NCBI RefSeq assembly: GCF_035989305.1 | Contig: NZ_CP108514.1 | Location: forward strand, 4,813,501-4,877,500 | Direction: 5' to 3' | Length of the DNA: 64,000 nucleotides | Source of the DNA: Streptomyces sp. NBC_01233 | GTDB taxonomy: Bacteria > Actinomycetota > Actinomycetes > Streptomycetales > Streptomycetaceae | In this document: positions 8,144 through 16,970 of the stretch, one piece after another | Numbering within the stretch: position 1 is the stretch's first letter | Layout of the letters: each line of letters opens with the position of its first letter | The notes under the pieces: generated by a model | Told to the model about the DNA's origin: nothing | Seen by the model: only the letters and a program-made list of their open reading frames with translations | The model's database searches: none | Program-made: the position numbers and the translations under genes

Positions 8144-8431
8144 CGGCATATCCCAAGGGCATACAACGGCGACCTTGGCCGAAACACCCCCGCCCAACGG
8201 CCAACAGCAAGCCATAACGGTCACATCCGATCGCCCCACCTGGCACGGAGCAAGATCAGTCGGCATATGCCCCACGCGGAATAGGACATACCGCAACTGA
8301 CCGTGCGCACGGCGTAGCAACGGGGAAACATCGGCGTTACGTTCGAACGGCACCGAAACGGCCGTAGATATATGCGCCGATCCAGCCCGATGGCGCGCGG
8401 CCGACTCGACCCACTGAAGGGAACGAAAGGC

Positions 8432-8779
8432 ATGATGCGAAAGAAGATCGCGATGCTCGCGGCCGGTTCCGCCGCCGCGCTCGCACTCGGGTTCGCGGCT
8501 CCGGCCGCGACCGCCGCGCCCGCTCAGGTCGGAACCGGGACCGGATTCACCGGCAACAACGGCGGCGGCACCCCGCAGACCGTCGTGGCCACGGCGGTCT
8601 GCGCGGCGACCGCACTCCCGAACCTCTCGGCGCGCACCGACTCGGGTGGCGACCCCATCGAGTGGTTCAGGAACCTCGGGAACTGCATCAGTGACACCCA
8701 GGGCCTGACGGTCCCGGCGAACGACACCATCGTGGACTTCGGGGAGACGGAGCGGCAGTACTTCCGGATCGCCAACTGA
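8432..8779 (+). CDS. Small secreted protein, function unknown
   Basis: The 115-residue product begins MMRKKIAMLAAGSAAALALG and has a typical Sec signal peptide with an AxA cleavage site (AAPAATAAPA, about residues 25-34). The mature part of about 80 residues has two cysteines that could form one disulfide, a Gly/Asn-rich start and a DFGETERQYFRIAN end. I chose the ATG at 8432 because a GAAGGGA site lies 10 bases upstream; the longer reading from 8372 lacks one. It is the last gene before the hairpin array and the right end of the island. Confidence 0.7.
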   Translation: MMRKKIAMLAAGSAAALALGFAAPAATAAPAQVGTGTGFTGNNGGGTPQTVVATAVCAATALPNLSARTDSGGDPIEWFRNLGNCISDTQGLTVPANDTIVDFGETERQYFRIAN

Positions 8780-8823
8780 CCCACGCCGCCCACACCCGAC
8801 AGGTCACGACTGTCAGGAAGACA

Positions 8824-9223
8824 CGGCGGGGCGGGGCCAAGCTGGCCCGCCCCGCCGCTGCGCGTCAGCGCAGCCCAGTCACGCGCGCTAGCGCGTGACT
8901 CTCCGCGCTCCGCGCGGAGCCGCCGCGCGTCAGCGCGGCCAAGCGCCCGTCCGTGCCCGCTAGGGCACGGACGGGCATAGCTTGATCTGCGTCAAGAACA
9001 GCGCGCCTGCCGCAGAAACCCACGGTGGGCGCGCTGCCGCGCGTCGGGCGGTAGCCCGACGCGCGGCGCGGCGGCGCTCTGACCGGACCGGTGGGGCACA
9101 GAGCGGCCGTGGCCGGTGGGTCCGCGCCCCGCGCGGGGCCACCGGACGCGGACGCGGGCGCAACCACGGACCACCGCGCGGCGGGCGGCTCCGCGCCCCG
9201 CGCGGGGACGCCCGCCGCGCGGT
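8824..9223. repeat. Array of eight GC-rich hairpins
   Basis: Consecutive inverted repeats fill this gene-free stretch: 8824-8857 (terminator-like), 8858-8873 (loop GTCA), 8877-8900, 8901-8919, 8922-8939 (loop GTCA), 8945-8976 (perfect 14-base stem, loop GCTA), 9036-9067 (perfect 14-base stem, loop GGTA) and 9173-9223 (perfect 15-base stem enclosing a second small hairpin). No coding frame is convincing. The array ends 75 bases before the right junction of the island. Confidence 0.8.
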
Positions 9224-9297
9224 GCGCGCTAAGGCGCGGCGCGGCTCGGACCGTCACGAGTCGCGGTCAGCGGCCGTGGCGTGCAGATGTCGGGACA

Positions 9298-10098
9298 CGC
9301 CCTGGCGGTCTGCCCGATCCGCACCTGGGCCGGCTTCTCCTTCAAGGTGACCGTCACGGCGAAGGTCACGACGTTGTTCTCGGTCGTCGGCGCGCTGTCG
9401 ATCGCAGCGACCTCGCCCTGGGTCGTGACGCCCGACAGCGCCGCGAAGGTGACCGTCGCCGCCTGCCCCACCTTGAGCTTGGTGGCGTCCGCCTCGGTGA
9501 ACTTGCCCGTGACCTGGACCGCTCCCGGATCGGCGAGCTCGATGAAGCCGCTCGACGAGGAGTTGGCGGACCCCGAGGAACCCGAAGACGCAGAGGACCC
9601 CGAGGCTGATTCCCCGACGCTGCCGTTGACGGCGGTGACCGTCCCGTCGAACGGCGCGTGCAGGACGGTCCCGTCGAGGGCCCGCTGGGCCGCGCTCACC
9701 GCGTTTTTGGCCTGCACGTAGCTCGCGTTGCCCTGCGCGGTACTGGTGTCGCCGTCGGCGGCCACGGCCAACTGCGCCTTGGCGGAATCGAGCTCCTCCT
9801 GCGCCTCGGTCCGGTCCAGCTCGGCCAGCCTCTGCCCCTTCTTCACCGTGGCACCGACCGCGACGTGGACCTTCGACACGGTGCCCGAGCCGCTGAAGGC
9901 CAGCGCCCGCTTCGTCGCGCTCTCCACCGCACCGGACGCCGCCACCGAAGCGGTCAGATCACCCCGCATCACAGCCGTGGTCCTGGTGGTGGCCGAGGCC
10001 GTGGCCCCGTCGTCGCCGAGCGACACGTACGCGAAGCCGATGCCCCCGGCCAGCAGCACGGCCAGCGTGCCGTTGACCAGGAGAGCCCGGCCTCTCAT
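9298..10098 (-). pseudogene. N-terminal part of the interrupted efflux adaptor gene
   Basis: From the ATG at 10098 the frame encodes a membrane anchor (about residues 5-28), a first lipoyl half (GTVSKVHVAVGATVKKGQRL), a helical hairpin, a second lipoyl half (APFDGTVTAVNGSVGE) with a Ser-rich insertion, and a barrel ending EKPAQVRIGQTA. After this point the frame enters the island and stops at 9229. The C-terminal part lies at 4746-5073. The protein would be the MacA-like adaptor of the MacB-type transporter. Its truncated form lacks the membrane-proximal domain and is probably non-functional. Confidence 0.85.
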
Positions 10099-10362
10099 CA
10101 CAGATCCCATGGGTCGCAAGGCTGGCCCGGGCACCTGTGGCCTCAATAGCGGTTACATGTGAATCTGCCATGAGGCACGTGCTGTGCACCCCTGCCGTGC
10201 CACTGCCTCAATGGGGCATGTCCGACATCCTCACCGATGCCGCGGCCGTCATCCCGTTCTACGCGGCTTTCCTTGTCGTCATGGCGCTCGCCGTGGAACT
10301 CGACCACTGGGTACCCACGTGCCGTGCCCTTCACGTGCGCAAGGGCACGTGTGCAAGGGCAT

Positions 10363-10635
10363 TCAGCCGTGCTCCTCCTCCTCGGCCTCCATGCGCCGGA
10401 TTCCCTGGTGGGTGAGGGTGACCATCGCGGGGGTGTTGCCGGGTTCCCAGTCGACGGTGATCAGCCCTTCGCCGGCCAGGTAGGTGCAGGCGGCGGCGAG
10501 GTCCTGTTCCGGTACGTGGAGGTCGCGCCGCAGCTGTGCTCCGGTGATGCCGAGGAGGCGGTTGCCTTCGACGGCTTCGTACAGGACCCGGAGCACCTGG
10601 TCGCGGTAGGTCTTGCGTTCGCGCAGTGTGGCCAT
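10363..10635 (-). CDS. Small winged-helix protein
   Basis: The 90-residue product (MATLRERKTYRDQVLRVLYE...) has the pattern of a winged helix: helix YRDQVLRVLYEAVEG, a recognition-like segment LLGITGAQLRRDLHVPEQDL, and a wing GLITVDWEPGNTPAMVTLT. It ends in a polyglutamate tail. A GAGAGGA site lies 7 bases before the start. I do not recognise a named family. It is the last of several minus-strand small genes. A short plus-strand reading at 10218-10415 (MSDILTDAAAVIPFYAAFLV) overlaps its 3' end and may be a remnant of a membrane protein. Confidence 0.6.
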   Translation of the reverse strand: MATLRERKTYRDQVLRVLYEAVEGNRLLGITGAQLRRDLHVPEQDLAAACTYLAGEGLITVDWEPGNTPAMVTLTHQGIRRMEAEEEEHG

Positions 10636-10675
10636 GACCGCGTCCTCTCGTGTACGGGAGTGTGTTTCGGGGCTC

Positions 10676-10942
10676 TCAGGTCTCGTCGGAGTGTGCGCCG
10701 GTGCCGGCGGGGGTCCTGCTGGTGGCCAGCCACGAGCGGGCGGGGCCGGCGGGTGCTGCCGTGTCCACGGTGAGGTGGAGGCGGGTGTTCCCGTCGAGGG
10801 CGGGGTAGCTGCGCTGTTCCGCGCCTGCGAAACAGCACCGGAGCGCCTCCGCGACCGCTCGGGCGGCTTCGGGAGTGTGCGCGATGATCCGGACCTCGGC
10901 GTGCCCGAGCGAGGGCAGTGTCTGGGTCTCGATGTACTTCAC
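10676..10942 (-). CDS. Conserved hypothetical small protein
   Basis: The likely start is the GTG at 10942, giving an 88-residue protein that begins with KYIETQTLPSLGHAEVRIIA and has AAGATA-like spacing of an AAAGGGA site 10 bases upstream. It has an alpha/beta pattern (HTPEAARAVAEALRCCFAGA, then TRLHLTVDTA) without membrane segments. The function is unknown. It lies 40 bases upstream of the winged-helix gene on the same strand. Confidence 0.5.
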   Translation of the reverse strand: MKYIETQTLPSLGHAEVRIIAHTPEAARAVAEALRCCFAGAEQRSYPALDGNTRLHLTVDTAAPAGPARSWLATSRTPAGTGAHSDET

Positions 10943-11037
10943 GTAGGCGTGTTCCCTTTCGGAGTGGGTGAGAGGCCGACGGGTCGGGACGCCGAGGCGC
11001 CCCGACCGTTGCCCCCGGGCGGAGGAAGGTCTGTTCC

Positions 11038-11226
11038 TCACCGGTCGGCACCTGTGTGGTGGGCTCGACGACCGGTGTCGTCCGGCAGGCCGGGAGGCCT
11101 CGGCAGGGGGTCGCTGAAGCGGTAGGCCTCGATCCGTGCGTCGTGCTGGGCGTTGAGCAGGTGGATCAGGCGTATTCCGATGCCGATCATGAGGATGGTC
11201 ATGGCGATGAGGACGATGGTCTCCAT
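11038..11226 (-). CDS. Small single-pass membrane protein
   Basis: The ATG at 11226 is preceded by GGAGG at 8 bases and gives a 62-residue protein beginning METIVLIAMTILMIGIGIRL, a single transmembrane helix. A basic/polar cytoplasmic tail follows with His and Arg clusters. It begins 6 bases after the stop of the DUF5994 gene upstream, so the two are co-transcribed. Function unknown. Confidence 0.55.
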   Translation of the reverse strand: METIVLIAMTILMIGIGIRLIHLLNAQHDARIEAYRFSDPLPRPPGLPDDTGRRAHHTGADR

Positions 11227-11231
11227 GTCGC

Positions 11232-11801
11232 TCACCTCCAGCCGTTTCCGGGCACGGCGCGTCGGTCCATCGGGCTCCCGAAGGGGGACAGGCAGGCCCC
11301 GCCTTCGCTCTCCCAGCCGGCTTCCTGGCGCTGGGCGTCGCGGATGCCGCGTCCGATGGCGGCTTCGTTGGTCATCAGGACGCCTGCGGTGAGGACGCTG
11401 CCCGGGATCGCGGCGGCGGCCATCAGCCGGGCCGCGGCCGCGGGCTCGGTCTCGGGCGGGATCACGAGAAGGTCCCAGCGGCCGACGGTGTAGGAGAGCA
11501 GGATCAGTTTGTCGGGGTCCTGTTCGGTGAACCAGCCCACGTGCAGGAGGCGCCCGTCCATGGGCACGGTGTGCGGTACGACCGGCCAGCGGGTGGGGTT
11601 CACGGTGACGCGGGTGACGCGCCCCCAGGGCTCCTCCAGGGCGGCGGCGAGCGGTGGGAGCTCGGCTTCGAGGTCGCGGGAGCGGGGCCACCAGGCACCG
11701 TCCAGCCGGCCGGCGAGCGTGGTCTTCGGGGTGAGGGACAAGCGTGCCGGGAGCTCTGCGGCGAGGTCGCGGGGCGCAGTCCGGTCGAGGTTCGTGGTCA
11801 T
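11232..11801 (-). CDS. DUF5994 family protein
   Basis: The 189-residue protein has the DUF5994 hallmarks: LDGAWWPRSRDLEAELPPLA, then GRVTRVTVNPTRWPVVPHTV, a central LLHVGWFTEQDPDKLILLSY and a helical end (PPETEPAAAARLMAAAAIPG). A paralogue is encoded divergently at 12095-12604. It is cytosolic with no obvious active site. The gene reads towards the small membrane protein gene that starts 6 bases beyond its stop. Confidence 0.8.
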   Translation of the reverse strand: MTTNLDRTAPRDLAAELPARLSLTPKTTLAGRLDGAWWPRSRDLEAELPPLAAALEEPWGRVTRVTVNPTRWPVVPHTVPMDGRLLHVGWFTEQDPDKLILLSYTVGRWDLLVIPPETEPAAAARLMAAAAIPGSVLTAGVLMTNEAAIGRGIRDAQRQEAGWESEGGACLSPFGSPMDRRAVPGNGWR

Positions 11802-12094
11802 GATGCGGACCTGCCCCCGGACTGCCCGTCGGCAGTCCGGATTTTAGGCGATCGCCGGAAATGACACCCGCGTGAAAGCCGGTGTGCGAAGTACTTCCGG
11901 TGTTTTCACTGTACGCCCGTTCGATGACGTATGGCCGTTTTGATCAGGCGTTTTCCGGCGGAGACGCTGTGGAGAGCGGTGGTGAGGACGGCGGGAGTAC
12001 CGTGAAACGACGGCGGGCTCGCGTACGTCGCAGGTCGGCACCGGTGCCGCCCTGCGATGAGGCACGGCCGCACCCCGTAGACGGGCGGACCCCC

Positions 12095-12604
12095 ATGGCT
12101 GACTCCGACACCCCCCGCAGGCCCCCACTGCTCCTGCCGGATGCGATCCACCAGGCGATCAAACCCGGTACGGCGCTGTTGCGGCTGGAGACCACGCAGT
12201 CCCGGGAGGGGCTCCTGGACGGTGCTTGGTGGCCGCACACACGCGACATCGAGGCCGAGCTGCCCGCGCTGATCAGCGCGTTGACCGAGTACCTCGGGCC
12301 CATCACCCGGGTCGGCGTGGACGCATCCGCCTGGAACGTCCTCCCCACCCGCTTGGTCATCGACGACCAGGTCGTGCACCTGGACTCCGACCCGGTCGGT
12401 GACGACACCGTCCTCATCACCCGCGGACACAACGACCACTTCGCCCTGCTGGTGGTCCCCCCGGACACCACCGCCGACGCCGCCCGCGAAGCGATGGCCC
12501 GCGCCGTCCGCGCCGACAACGTCACGCAGGCCGCTCAGATCCTCATCGCCACCACACCCGGACCCGAGGTCGGCGGCGCCGCCGACCCGGCAGTCGGATC
12601 CTGA
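12095..12604 (+). CDS. DUF5994 family protein, divergent paralogue
   Basis: From the ATG at 12095 the 169-residue product shows LDGAWWPHTRDIEAELPALI, GPITRVGVDASAWNVLPTRL, DQVVHLDSDPVGDDTVLITR and PPDTTADAAREAMARAV, aligning along its length with the product of 11232-11801. The upstream in-frame stretch from 11882 lacks protein-like composition, so I did not use it. The roughly 290-base divergent gap between the two paralogues should hold both promoters. Function unknown. Confidence 0.8.
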   Translation: MADSDTPRRPPLLLPDAIHQAIKPGTALLRLETTQSREGLLDGAWWPHTRDIEAELPALISALTEYLGPITRVGVDASAWNVLPTRLVIDDQVVHLDSDPVGDDTVLITRGHNDHFALLVVPPDTTADAAREAMARAVRADNVTQAAQILIATTPGPEVGGAADPAVGS

Positions 12605-12790
12605 AGCCTCAGCGGCCGAGGAACCGTTGGACAGCCGTGGCGAGGGCGGCTGGCGATTCCTCCGGGGCGTAGTGGCCGTGTCCGGCAGGACCTCCAACTG
12701 GCCTGTCGTCTGTCGCCAAGGTCCACTCGAACCCGCAGCGCCCGCTTCGCACGTCGAAGTGCCCGCCGCCGGAAAGGATGTGGGCCAAGA
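12605..12790 (-). pseudogene. C-terminal remnant of an alpha/beta hydrolase-like gene
   Basis: On the minus strand, one frame gives a protein-like end, GPAGHGHYAPEESPAALATA followed by VQRFLGR and a stop. This matches the C-terminal His motif region of alpha/beta hydrolases (GH-x-x-P/A-x-E-x-P). There is no start and no N-terminal core. It adjoins a remnant of a different gene at 12810, so the DNA here is a patchwork of decayed pieces. Confidence 0.5.
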
Positions 12791-12809
12791 ACGCCGCGGC
12801 GGGCGCCGG

Positions 12810-12930
12810 CGAAGGTGGCGGCGATCGGGGGCGGTGTTCACGTAGATCGCTTTCAGCACGCCGATCCCGTGGCCTTCACTTCGACAACGTCGCTGTCGCA
12901 CAACTCGCAGGTATCGGCTGAATGGATCAT
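12810..12930 (-). pseudogene. N-terminal remnant of a PRC-barrel protein gene
   Basis: From the ATG at 12930 the first codons (MIHSAD) match the start of the intact PRC-barrel gene at 58987-59343. A one-base frameshift then moves the match to another frame (GIGVLKAIYVNT against RIGSLEAIYVHT). Only about 35 codons survive. The upstream leader, including the hairpin at 12965-12994, is also conserved between the two loci. Confidence 0.7.
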
Positions 12931-12964
12931 CCGCCGCTCTCGGCGCCGGGAACACACTGCACAA

Positions 12965-12994
12965 CGGCCCCGGCGCATTCACACGCCGGGGCCG
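12965..12994 (-). promoter_or_regulatory. Leader hairpin upstream of the PRC-barrel remnant
   Basis: CGGCCCCGGC pairs with GCCGGGGCCG around a 10-base loop. The same stem stands at 59379-59408 before the intact PRC-barrel gene, with one loop difference. Confidence 0.5.
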
Positions 12995-13179
12995 CCCTTC
13001 CAGGCCGCCGCACGTGAGAGTGCATTGACCCTTTCATCATGCTACGCCTGGGGCGCATCTCCGGGATGAGGGACTTCTGCCGGCGATGCGGCCGTGACGA
13101 CGATTGTGACAAGGGCAAGGCCGAAGCGGGGCCTCCGCCGCTTGGGAGATCAGGTGGTGCGCCCGTAGCGACACTCCCG

Positions 13180-13350
13180 CTCCAGACTGTGGATGCCTCA
13201 GAAGATCGGATCGCCCGGCACGCGAGGACTCCACGGGATGTGGGGGGTGTGCTCGTACTGCTTGCCCGGCGGTGCGCGGTAGCCGTCGGCCGGCCCGGAA
13301 GGCGTAGAGCACCAGGCCCGAGCAGTCGAAGTGCTTGAGCCCCGTGCGCC
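13180..13350 (-). pseudogene. Frameshifted remnant of an NlpC/P60 endopeptidase gene
   Basis: The minus strand reads LKHFDCSGLVLYAFRAG, the catalytic-cysteine box of NlpC/P60 cell-wall peptidases, followed by LPRTAGQ. The match then shifts frame to QYEHTPHIPWSPRVPGDPIF and meets a stop. Neither the N-terminal domains nor the catalytic histidine region remain. It is one of three decayed fragments between 12.6 and 13.35 kb. Confidence 0.65.
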
Positions 13351-13389
13351 GTAGGCATAGGGGCGCCTTGCTGGGAGGCTGCCGCTGTC

Positions 13390-14334
13390 ATGGCCGGGAG
13401 AGCGAGAGAGTGGAGCGGAGGTATGCGGCCCGTGGGTATCACTGTCAATCCCACCGTCAGCAGGCGCCGACTGGGGTCGGAGCTACGTCGGCTCCGGGAG
13501 ATCAGCGGTGTGACGACGCAGCAGGTGGCGTCACGCCTGCTGATTTCCCAGCCCAAGATCAGTCTGCTGGAGAACGGCCGCCGGCTCATCAAGCCACGCG
13601 ATGTGCGAGATCTCTGCGGGCTGTACGGAGTCCGGGATCAGCGGCGTGTTGGCCATCTGATGCAGATGGCCAGGGAATCGGGTCAGCAGGGCTGGTGGGA
13701 CGCCTACGACGACATCCCGTACGGCGCCTACATCGGCCTGGAAGCCGAGGCCGCCGCACTCCGCATCTATGAGCCCCTGGTGATCCCCGGCCTGCTGCAG
13801 ACCTCCGCCTACGCCCGGGCGGTCATCGCAGGAACGATCCCTCACGCCACTGCCGAACAGGCCGCCACACGCCTCGAGGTACGGATGCGGCGCCAGGACC
13901 GGCTGCGCGCCCCGGGCGACCTGCTGCGCCTATGGGTCGTGCTGGACGCATCGGCGCTGTGGCGCGTCGTGGGCAGCCGCGAGGTCATGCGCGAACAGCT
14001 GGAGCATCTGACCCACCTCAGCGCCCAGCCACATATCACCGTGCAGGTTCTCCCTCACGATGTGGGTGCGCACCCGGGTGTCTCGGGACAGTTCACGCTG
14101 CTCGAGTTCGCCGAGGCCACCGATGTGAACGTGGTGTATCTGGAGAGGTTCACCAGCGACCTCTATCTGGAGAAACGATCCGACGTGCGACGCTACAGCG
14201 ACATGTACGCGCATTTGCAGGCCCAGGCTCTGAGCCCGGACGCTACCCGGAGTTTCGTCGAGGAAGTCATCAAGGCGTACCCCGGCCCAGAACCGTGGCC
14301 AGATGCCCGCGCGCTGTCCCTGCCGAGCCCGTGA
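13390..14334 (+). CDS. XRE-family transcriptional regulator with DUF5753 domain
   Basis: This 314-residue protein has an N-terminal helix-turn-helix (LGSELRRLREISGVTTQQVA through SQPKISLLENGRR) and a DUF5753 domain (YEPLVIPGLLQTSAYARAVI; ITVQVLPHDVGAHPGVSG). It is not followed by a DUF397 gene, unlike the regulator at 7026. I kept the ATG at 13390, which has GGGAGG 11 bases upstream; the ATG at 13423 is an alternative. It appears intact and ends near a hairpin shared with the converging ice-binding-like gene. Confidence 0.88.
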   Translation: MAGRAREWSGGMRPVGITVNPTVSRRRLGSELRRLREISGVTTQQVASRLLISQPKISLLENGRRLIKPRDVRDLCGLYGVRDQRRVGHLMQMARESGQQGWWDAYDDIPYGAYIGLEAEAAALRIYEPLVIPGLLQTSAYARAVIAGTIPHATAEQAATRLEVRMRRQDRLRAPGDLLRLWVVLDASALWRVVGSREVMREQLEHLTHLSAQPHITVQVLPHDVGAHPGVSGQFTLLEFAEATDVNVVYLERFTSDLYLEKRSDVRRYSDMYAHLQAQALSPDATRSFVEEVIKAYPGPEPWPDARALSLPSP

Positions 14335-14430
14335 GTGCCACGCGATACAAGCCCGTCCGGGTGCCGAGTCGGCTGCCCTGCGCAAGCCGGACCCGCCAGC
14401 GAGTGCGTCTGTGACCACGCGCGAGCGCCA

Positions 14431-14463
14431 CTGAGCCCCCGGACGATGTGTCCAGGGGCTCAG
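14431..14463. terminator. Hairpin between converging genes
   Basis: CTGAGCCCC pairs with GGGGCTCAG over a 15-base loop. It lies between the convergent XRE gene (stop 14334) and the ice-binding-like gene (stop 14528) and could serve both. Confidence 0.6.
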
Positions 14464-14527
14464 CCGCCGAACGGCGGACCGGACGGCCTATGGGGTTGAT
14501 CGAGCTTCAGCCCCTGCCTGCCATGGG

Positions 14528-16177
14528 CTAGTCCTGCCGGGTTGCCGTACCTCGCCGGGTCCGCTTCATGGCGAAGAATGCCGAGCCTCCGATGAAGGCC
14601 AGCGCGGCTGCAGTGGCGGCCATGATGCCGGCCTCGCTGCTTGAGCCGGTCGTGGCGAGGTCCGACGACGCCACCTTCGGCTGCCGGTCGGTGGCGGCGC
14701 TCACGGGGGCGAAGTTGACGCTCTTGGCTGTGTGGCCGGGGCGGAATTGGCCCAGAGCGTCGTCGAGGCCGCCGGGCAGGAAGTCGGCCCACGGGGGCTT
14801 GCCCTGGTCGGGGCCGTCGTGACCGTGGCCGGGAGGCTGTCCGTGGTCGGGGCCGTCGTGACCGTGGCCGGGCTTTCCGTGGTCGTCGTCGCGACCGTGC
14901 TCGCCCTCGTCGCCCTCGTCGCCCTCGTCGCCCTCGTCGCCCTCGTCGTCGTGACCGTGACCGTGGTCGTGATCGCCCGAGTCACCCTTCTCGCCCTTGT
15001 CACCGCGAGGCCCCTTGGGTCCGGCGGGTCCGGCAGGTCCAGCGGGTCCGGCAGGTCCTACGGGTCCGGCAGGACCGGCAGGACCGGCAGGACCGGCAGG
15101 ACCGGCAGGCCCTGCGGGTCCGGCGGGTCCGGGGGAACCGGTCGGGCCGGGGGCCCCGTCGGGGCCGGGGCTGCCGCTCGGGCCGGGGGCTCCGTCGGGG
15201 CCGGGGGCGCCGGGGCTGCCGCTCGGGCCGGGGGCGCCGGTGGGACCGGGCTCACCTGTCGGGCCGGGGGCACCCGTCGGGCCGGGAGAGCCGGTCGGGC
15301 CGGGAGAGCCGGTCGGGCCGGGCTCACCCGTCGGGCCGGGGGCGCCGGTCGGGCCAGGCGAGCCCGTCGGCCCGGGAGGCCCGGTCGGTCCGGGAGGCCC
15401 GGGCGGGCCGACGGCGCAGGCCGCCCTCGTGATGGTGTTGTTGTCCAGCGTGACGGCGCCATTGCGCGCCAGGGCGCGGCCTTCGATCACGGCGCCGGTG
15501 TTCACCGTGATGGATTCCAGGGCCAGGATGTTGCCCTTGAACTGTGAGGTCGTGTCGATGGTGGCGGAGCTGCCCACCTGCCAGAACACGTTGCAGGCGT
15601 TTGCTCCGTTGATGAAGGCCACGACACTCGCCGGAGCCGTGATCAGGGTCGAGGGGATCCGGAAGATGAAGACGGAGGCGGGGTCGTTCGCGCCGTCGAG
15701 AGTCACCGTCCCGGTGATTCCCACTGTCGACGGAGCCGTGTAGACGCCGGGCTGCAGCGTGAGTCCGCCGATCTCGGCCGAAGCGAGCACGGTCCCGGGT
15801 CCTCGGCCTGCCGCGTCGTTGTAGGCCGTGACGAGGTCGGTCTTCGCCTGGAAGGCAGCGGGGTCGGGGGCAATGCGCTGCACACCGTTGACGATGCCGG
15901 GCGGAAAGTTGGTCACCGATGTGCCCGGAGCGAGCCCCAGGTCGCCGTTGATGATGGTGGGGGTGTTCGTGTTGGTGACCGTCGAACCGGCCAGAACCGC
16001 GTAGTTGGTAGCGGTACCCAGCCCCACGGGGGCTTCGGCGGCGTAAGCGAGGCTCGAAGGCAGGGTGGCCGACGCCGCCAGCAGCGCTGCGGGGAGCATG
16101 GCGAAGGCTGCCCGTTTGAGCATATTGCGTTGAGGTCGCCTGTCGGGTGGAACCGACCGGATGACATCCAATGCCAT
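14528..16177 (-). CDS. Sortase-anchored DUF3494 ice-binding-like protein with collagen-like stalk
   Basis: The ATG at 16177 (GAAAGG site 8 bases upstream) gives 549 residues in four parts. First is a signal peptide ending AYAAEA. Second is a DUF3494 ice-binding-type domain of about 210 residues ([60 protein letters not shown]). Third is a run of some 60 Gly-Pro-X triplets ([19 protein letters not shown], later [10 protein letters not shown]) and an Asp/His/Gly-rich segment with repeated GDE. Fourth is a sorting signal, LATTG, a hydrophobic helix and KRTRR. LAxTG motifs are recognised by class E sortases in Streptomyces. I infer a cell-wall-anchored protein on a collagen-like stalk, possibly for adhesion or ice/surface binding. 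Confidence 0.88.
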   Translation of the reverse strand: MALDVIRSVPPDRRPQRNMLKRAAFAMLPAALLAASATLPSSLAYAAEAPVGLGTATNYAVLAGSTVTNTNTPTIINGDLGLAPGTSVTNFPPGIVNGVQRIAPDPAAFQAKTDLVTAYNDAAGRGPGTVLASAEIGGLTLQPGVYTAPSTVGITGTVTLDGANDPASVFIFRIPSTLITAPASVVAFINGANACNVFWQVGSSATIDTTSQFKGNILALESITVNTGAVIEGRALARNGAVTLDNNTITRAACAVGPPGPPGPTGPPGPTGSPGPTGAPGPTGEPGPTGSPGPTGSPGPTGAPGPTGEPGPTGAPGPSGSPGAPGPDGAPGPSGSPGPDGAPGPTGSPGPAGPAGPAGPAGPAGPAGPAGPVGPAGPAGPAGPAGPKGPRGDKGEKGDSGDHDHGHGHDDEGDEGDEGDEGDEGEHGRDDDHGKPGHGHDGPDHGQPPGHGHDGPDQGKPPWADFLPGGLDDALGQFRPGHTAKSVNFAPVSAATDRQPKVASSDLATTGSSSEAGIMAATAAALAFIGGSAFFAMKRTRRGTATRQD

Positions 16178-16403
16178 AGCAGGACCTTTCTTGTTGCTTC
16201 GGGTCTCAGTCCTCCTGCAGGAGGATCCCGAGCGCCCGCGACGATGGCGGCTCAAGGCCGCAAGCCCCCCTGCCTGCGCCGGCGTGCAGGCTCCCCGTGA
16301 GCGGGAACCGAGAGCGACTTCCCGCCCGAGGTAGTGATACGCCGTCATGCGGGAGTAGTCACGCACATTTCACTGAAATCAGCAGTAAATCGGAAAAAAT
16401 GGC

Positions 16404-16565
16404 CTATGTGAGTGACGTAACGTCAGGAACCGCCGCATGCTGCTTCTGCCCCTGCTCGCGGGACGACTTGCCCGGCTGGGGGTGAGCAGGGTCTCCTGAG
16501 CGATGGTGCTCCTGCGCCTCGCTGCCCTTGCCCGGCTCCTTGGGCTTGTCCCGCGTACCGCCCAT
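16404..16565 (-). CDS. Small basic hydrophilic protein
   Basis: The ATG at 16565 is preceded by AGAGGAG at 8 bases, an excellent ribosome binding site. The 53-residue product begins MGGTRDKPKEPGKGSEAQEH and is rich in Lys, Gly, Ser and Gln with no hydrophobic segment, so it is probably disordered. It resembles small stress-type hypothetical proteins common in Streptomyces. No function is assigned. Confidence 0.55.
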   Translation of the reverse strand: MGGTRDKPKEPGKGSEAQEHHRSGDPAHPQPGKSSREQGQKQHAAVPDVTSLT

Positions 16566-16970
16566 GACCGCAACTCCTCTTGATGCGCGGGGTGCGGATT
16601 CCTCTCGGATGACGCCGACATGCGCAGTTACTGTCTGCAACATTTCGACTGCGAAGCGAGGCGCGCGGGTGACGCCCGTTCCCGATGTGGCGGCGTCGGA
16701 AGGCGGGTCAGCCGTTCAGCGTCGAGGAGGGGCGCGATTCCCACCCGCCCCCTGCTGTCAGGAGCCCGTTTCATGCTGGAGCGCACGCTGCGCAAGGACC
16801 GCACGGAGGTCACCTGACTGTGTCATCTGGCCCGTGACCAGCGCAAACGGTTGCCAGGAAGAACCCTGAGGCTCGCCCTGAGCTTCCCCCGAGATGCGGG
16901 GATGGGTGACAGAGGGTCAGATGGGTCTCATGAGAGGAGCCCAGACGATGCCTGCGCCGAGGAAGTATCC

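Larger units (their letters stand above)
5074..9310. mobile_element. 4.24 kb island inserted in the efflux adaptor gene
   Basis: The two halves of one adaptor gene end at near-identical 13-base sequences, CGCACTGGCGGTC (5061-5073) and CGCCCTGGCGGTC (9298-9310), which are the natural join of the gene. Just inside each end lies an inverted 9-base motif, GTGTCCCGA (5078-5086) and TCGGGACAC (9290-9298). The island carries three minus-strand genes, three plus-strand genes and the hairpin array. No complete integrase or transposase is present. The only recombination-like protein (6343-6711) lacks a catalytic serine. How it moved is therefore unknown; help from a recombinase encoded elsewhere is inferred. 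Confidence 0.75.

Noticed and set aside
5074..9310. Prophage
   Set aside because: No phage structural, replication or lysis genes are present; regulators alone do not support it.
15000..15420. Tandem DNA repeat or minisatellite
   Set aside because: The repetition follows in-frame Gly-Pro-X codons of a collagen-like stalk within an intact gene.
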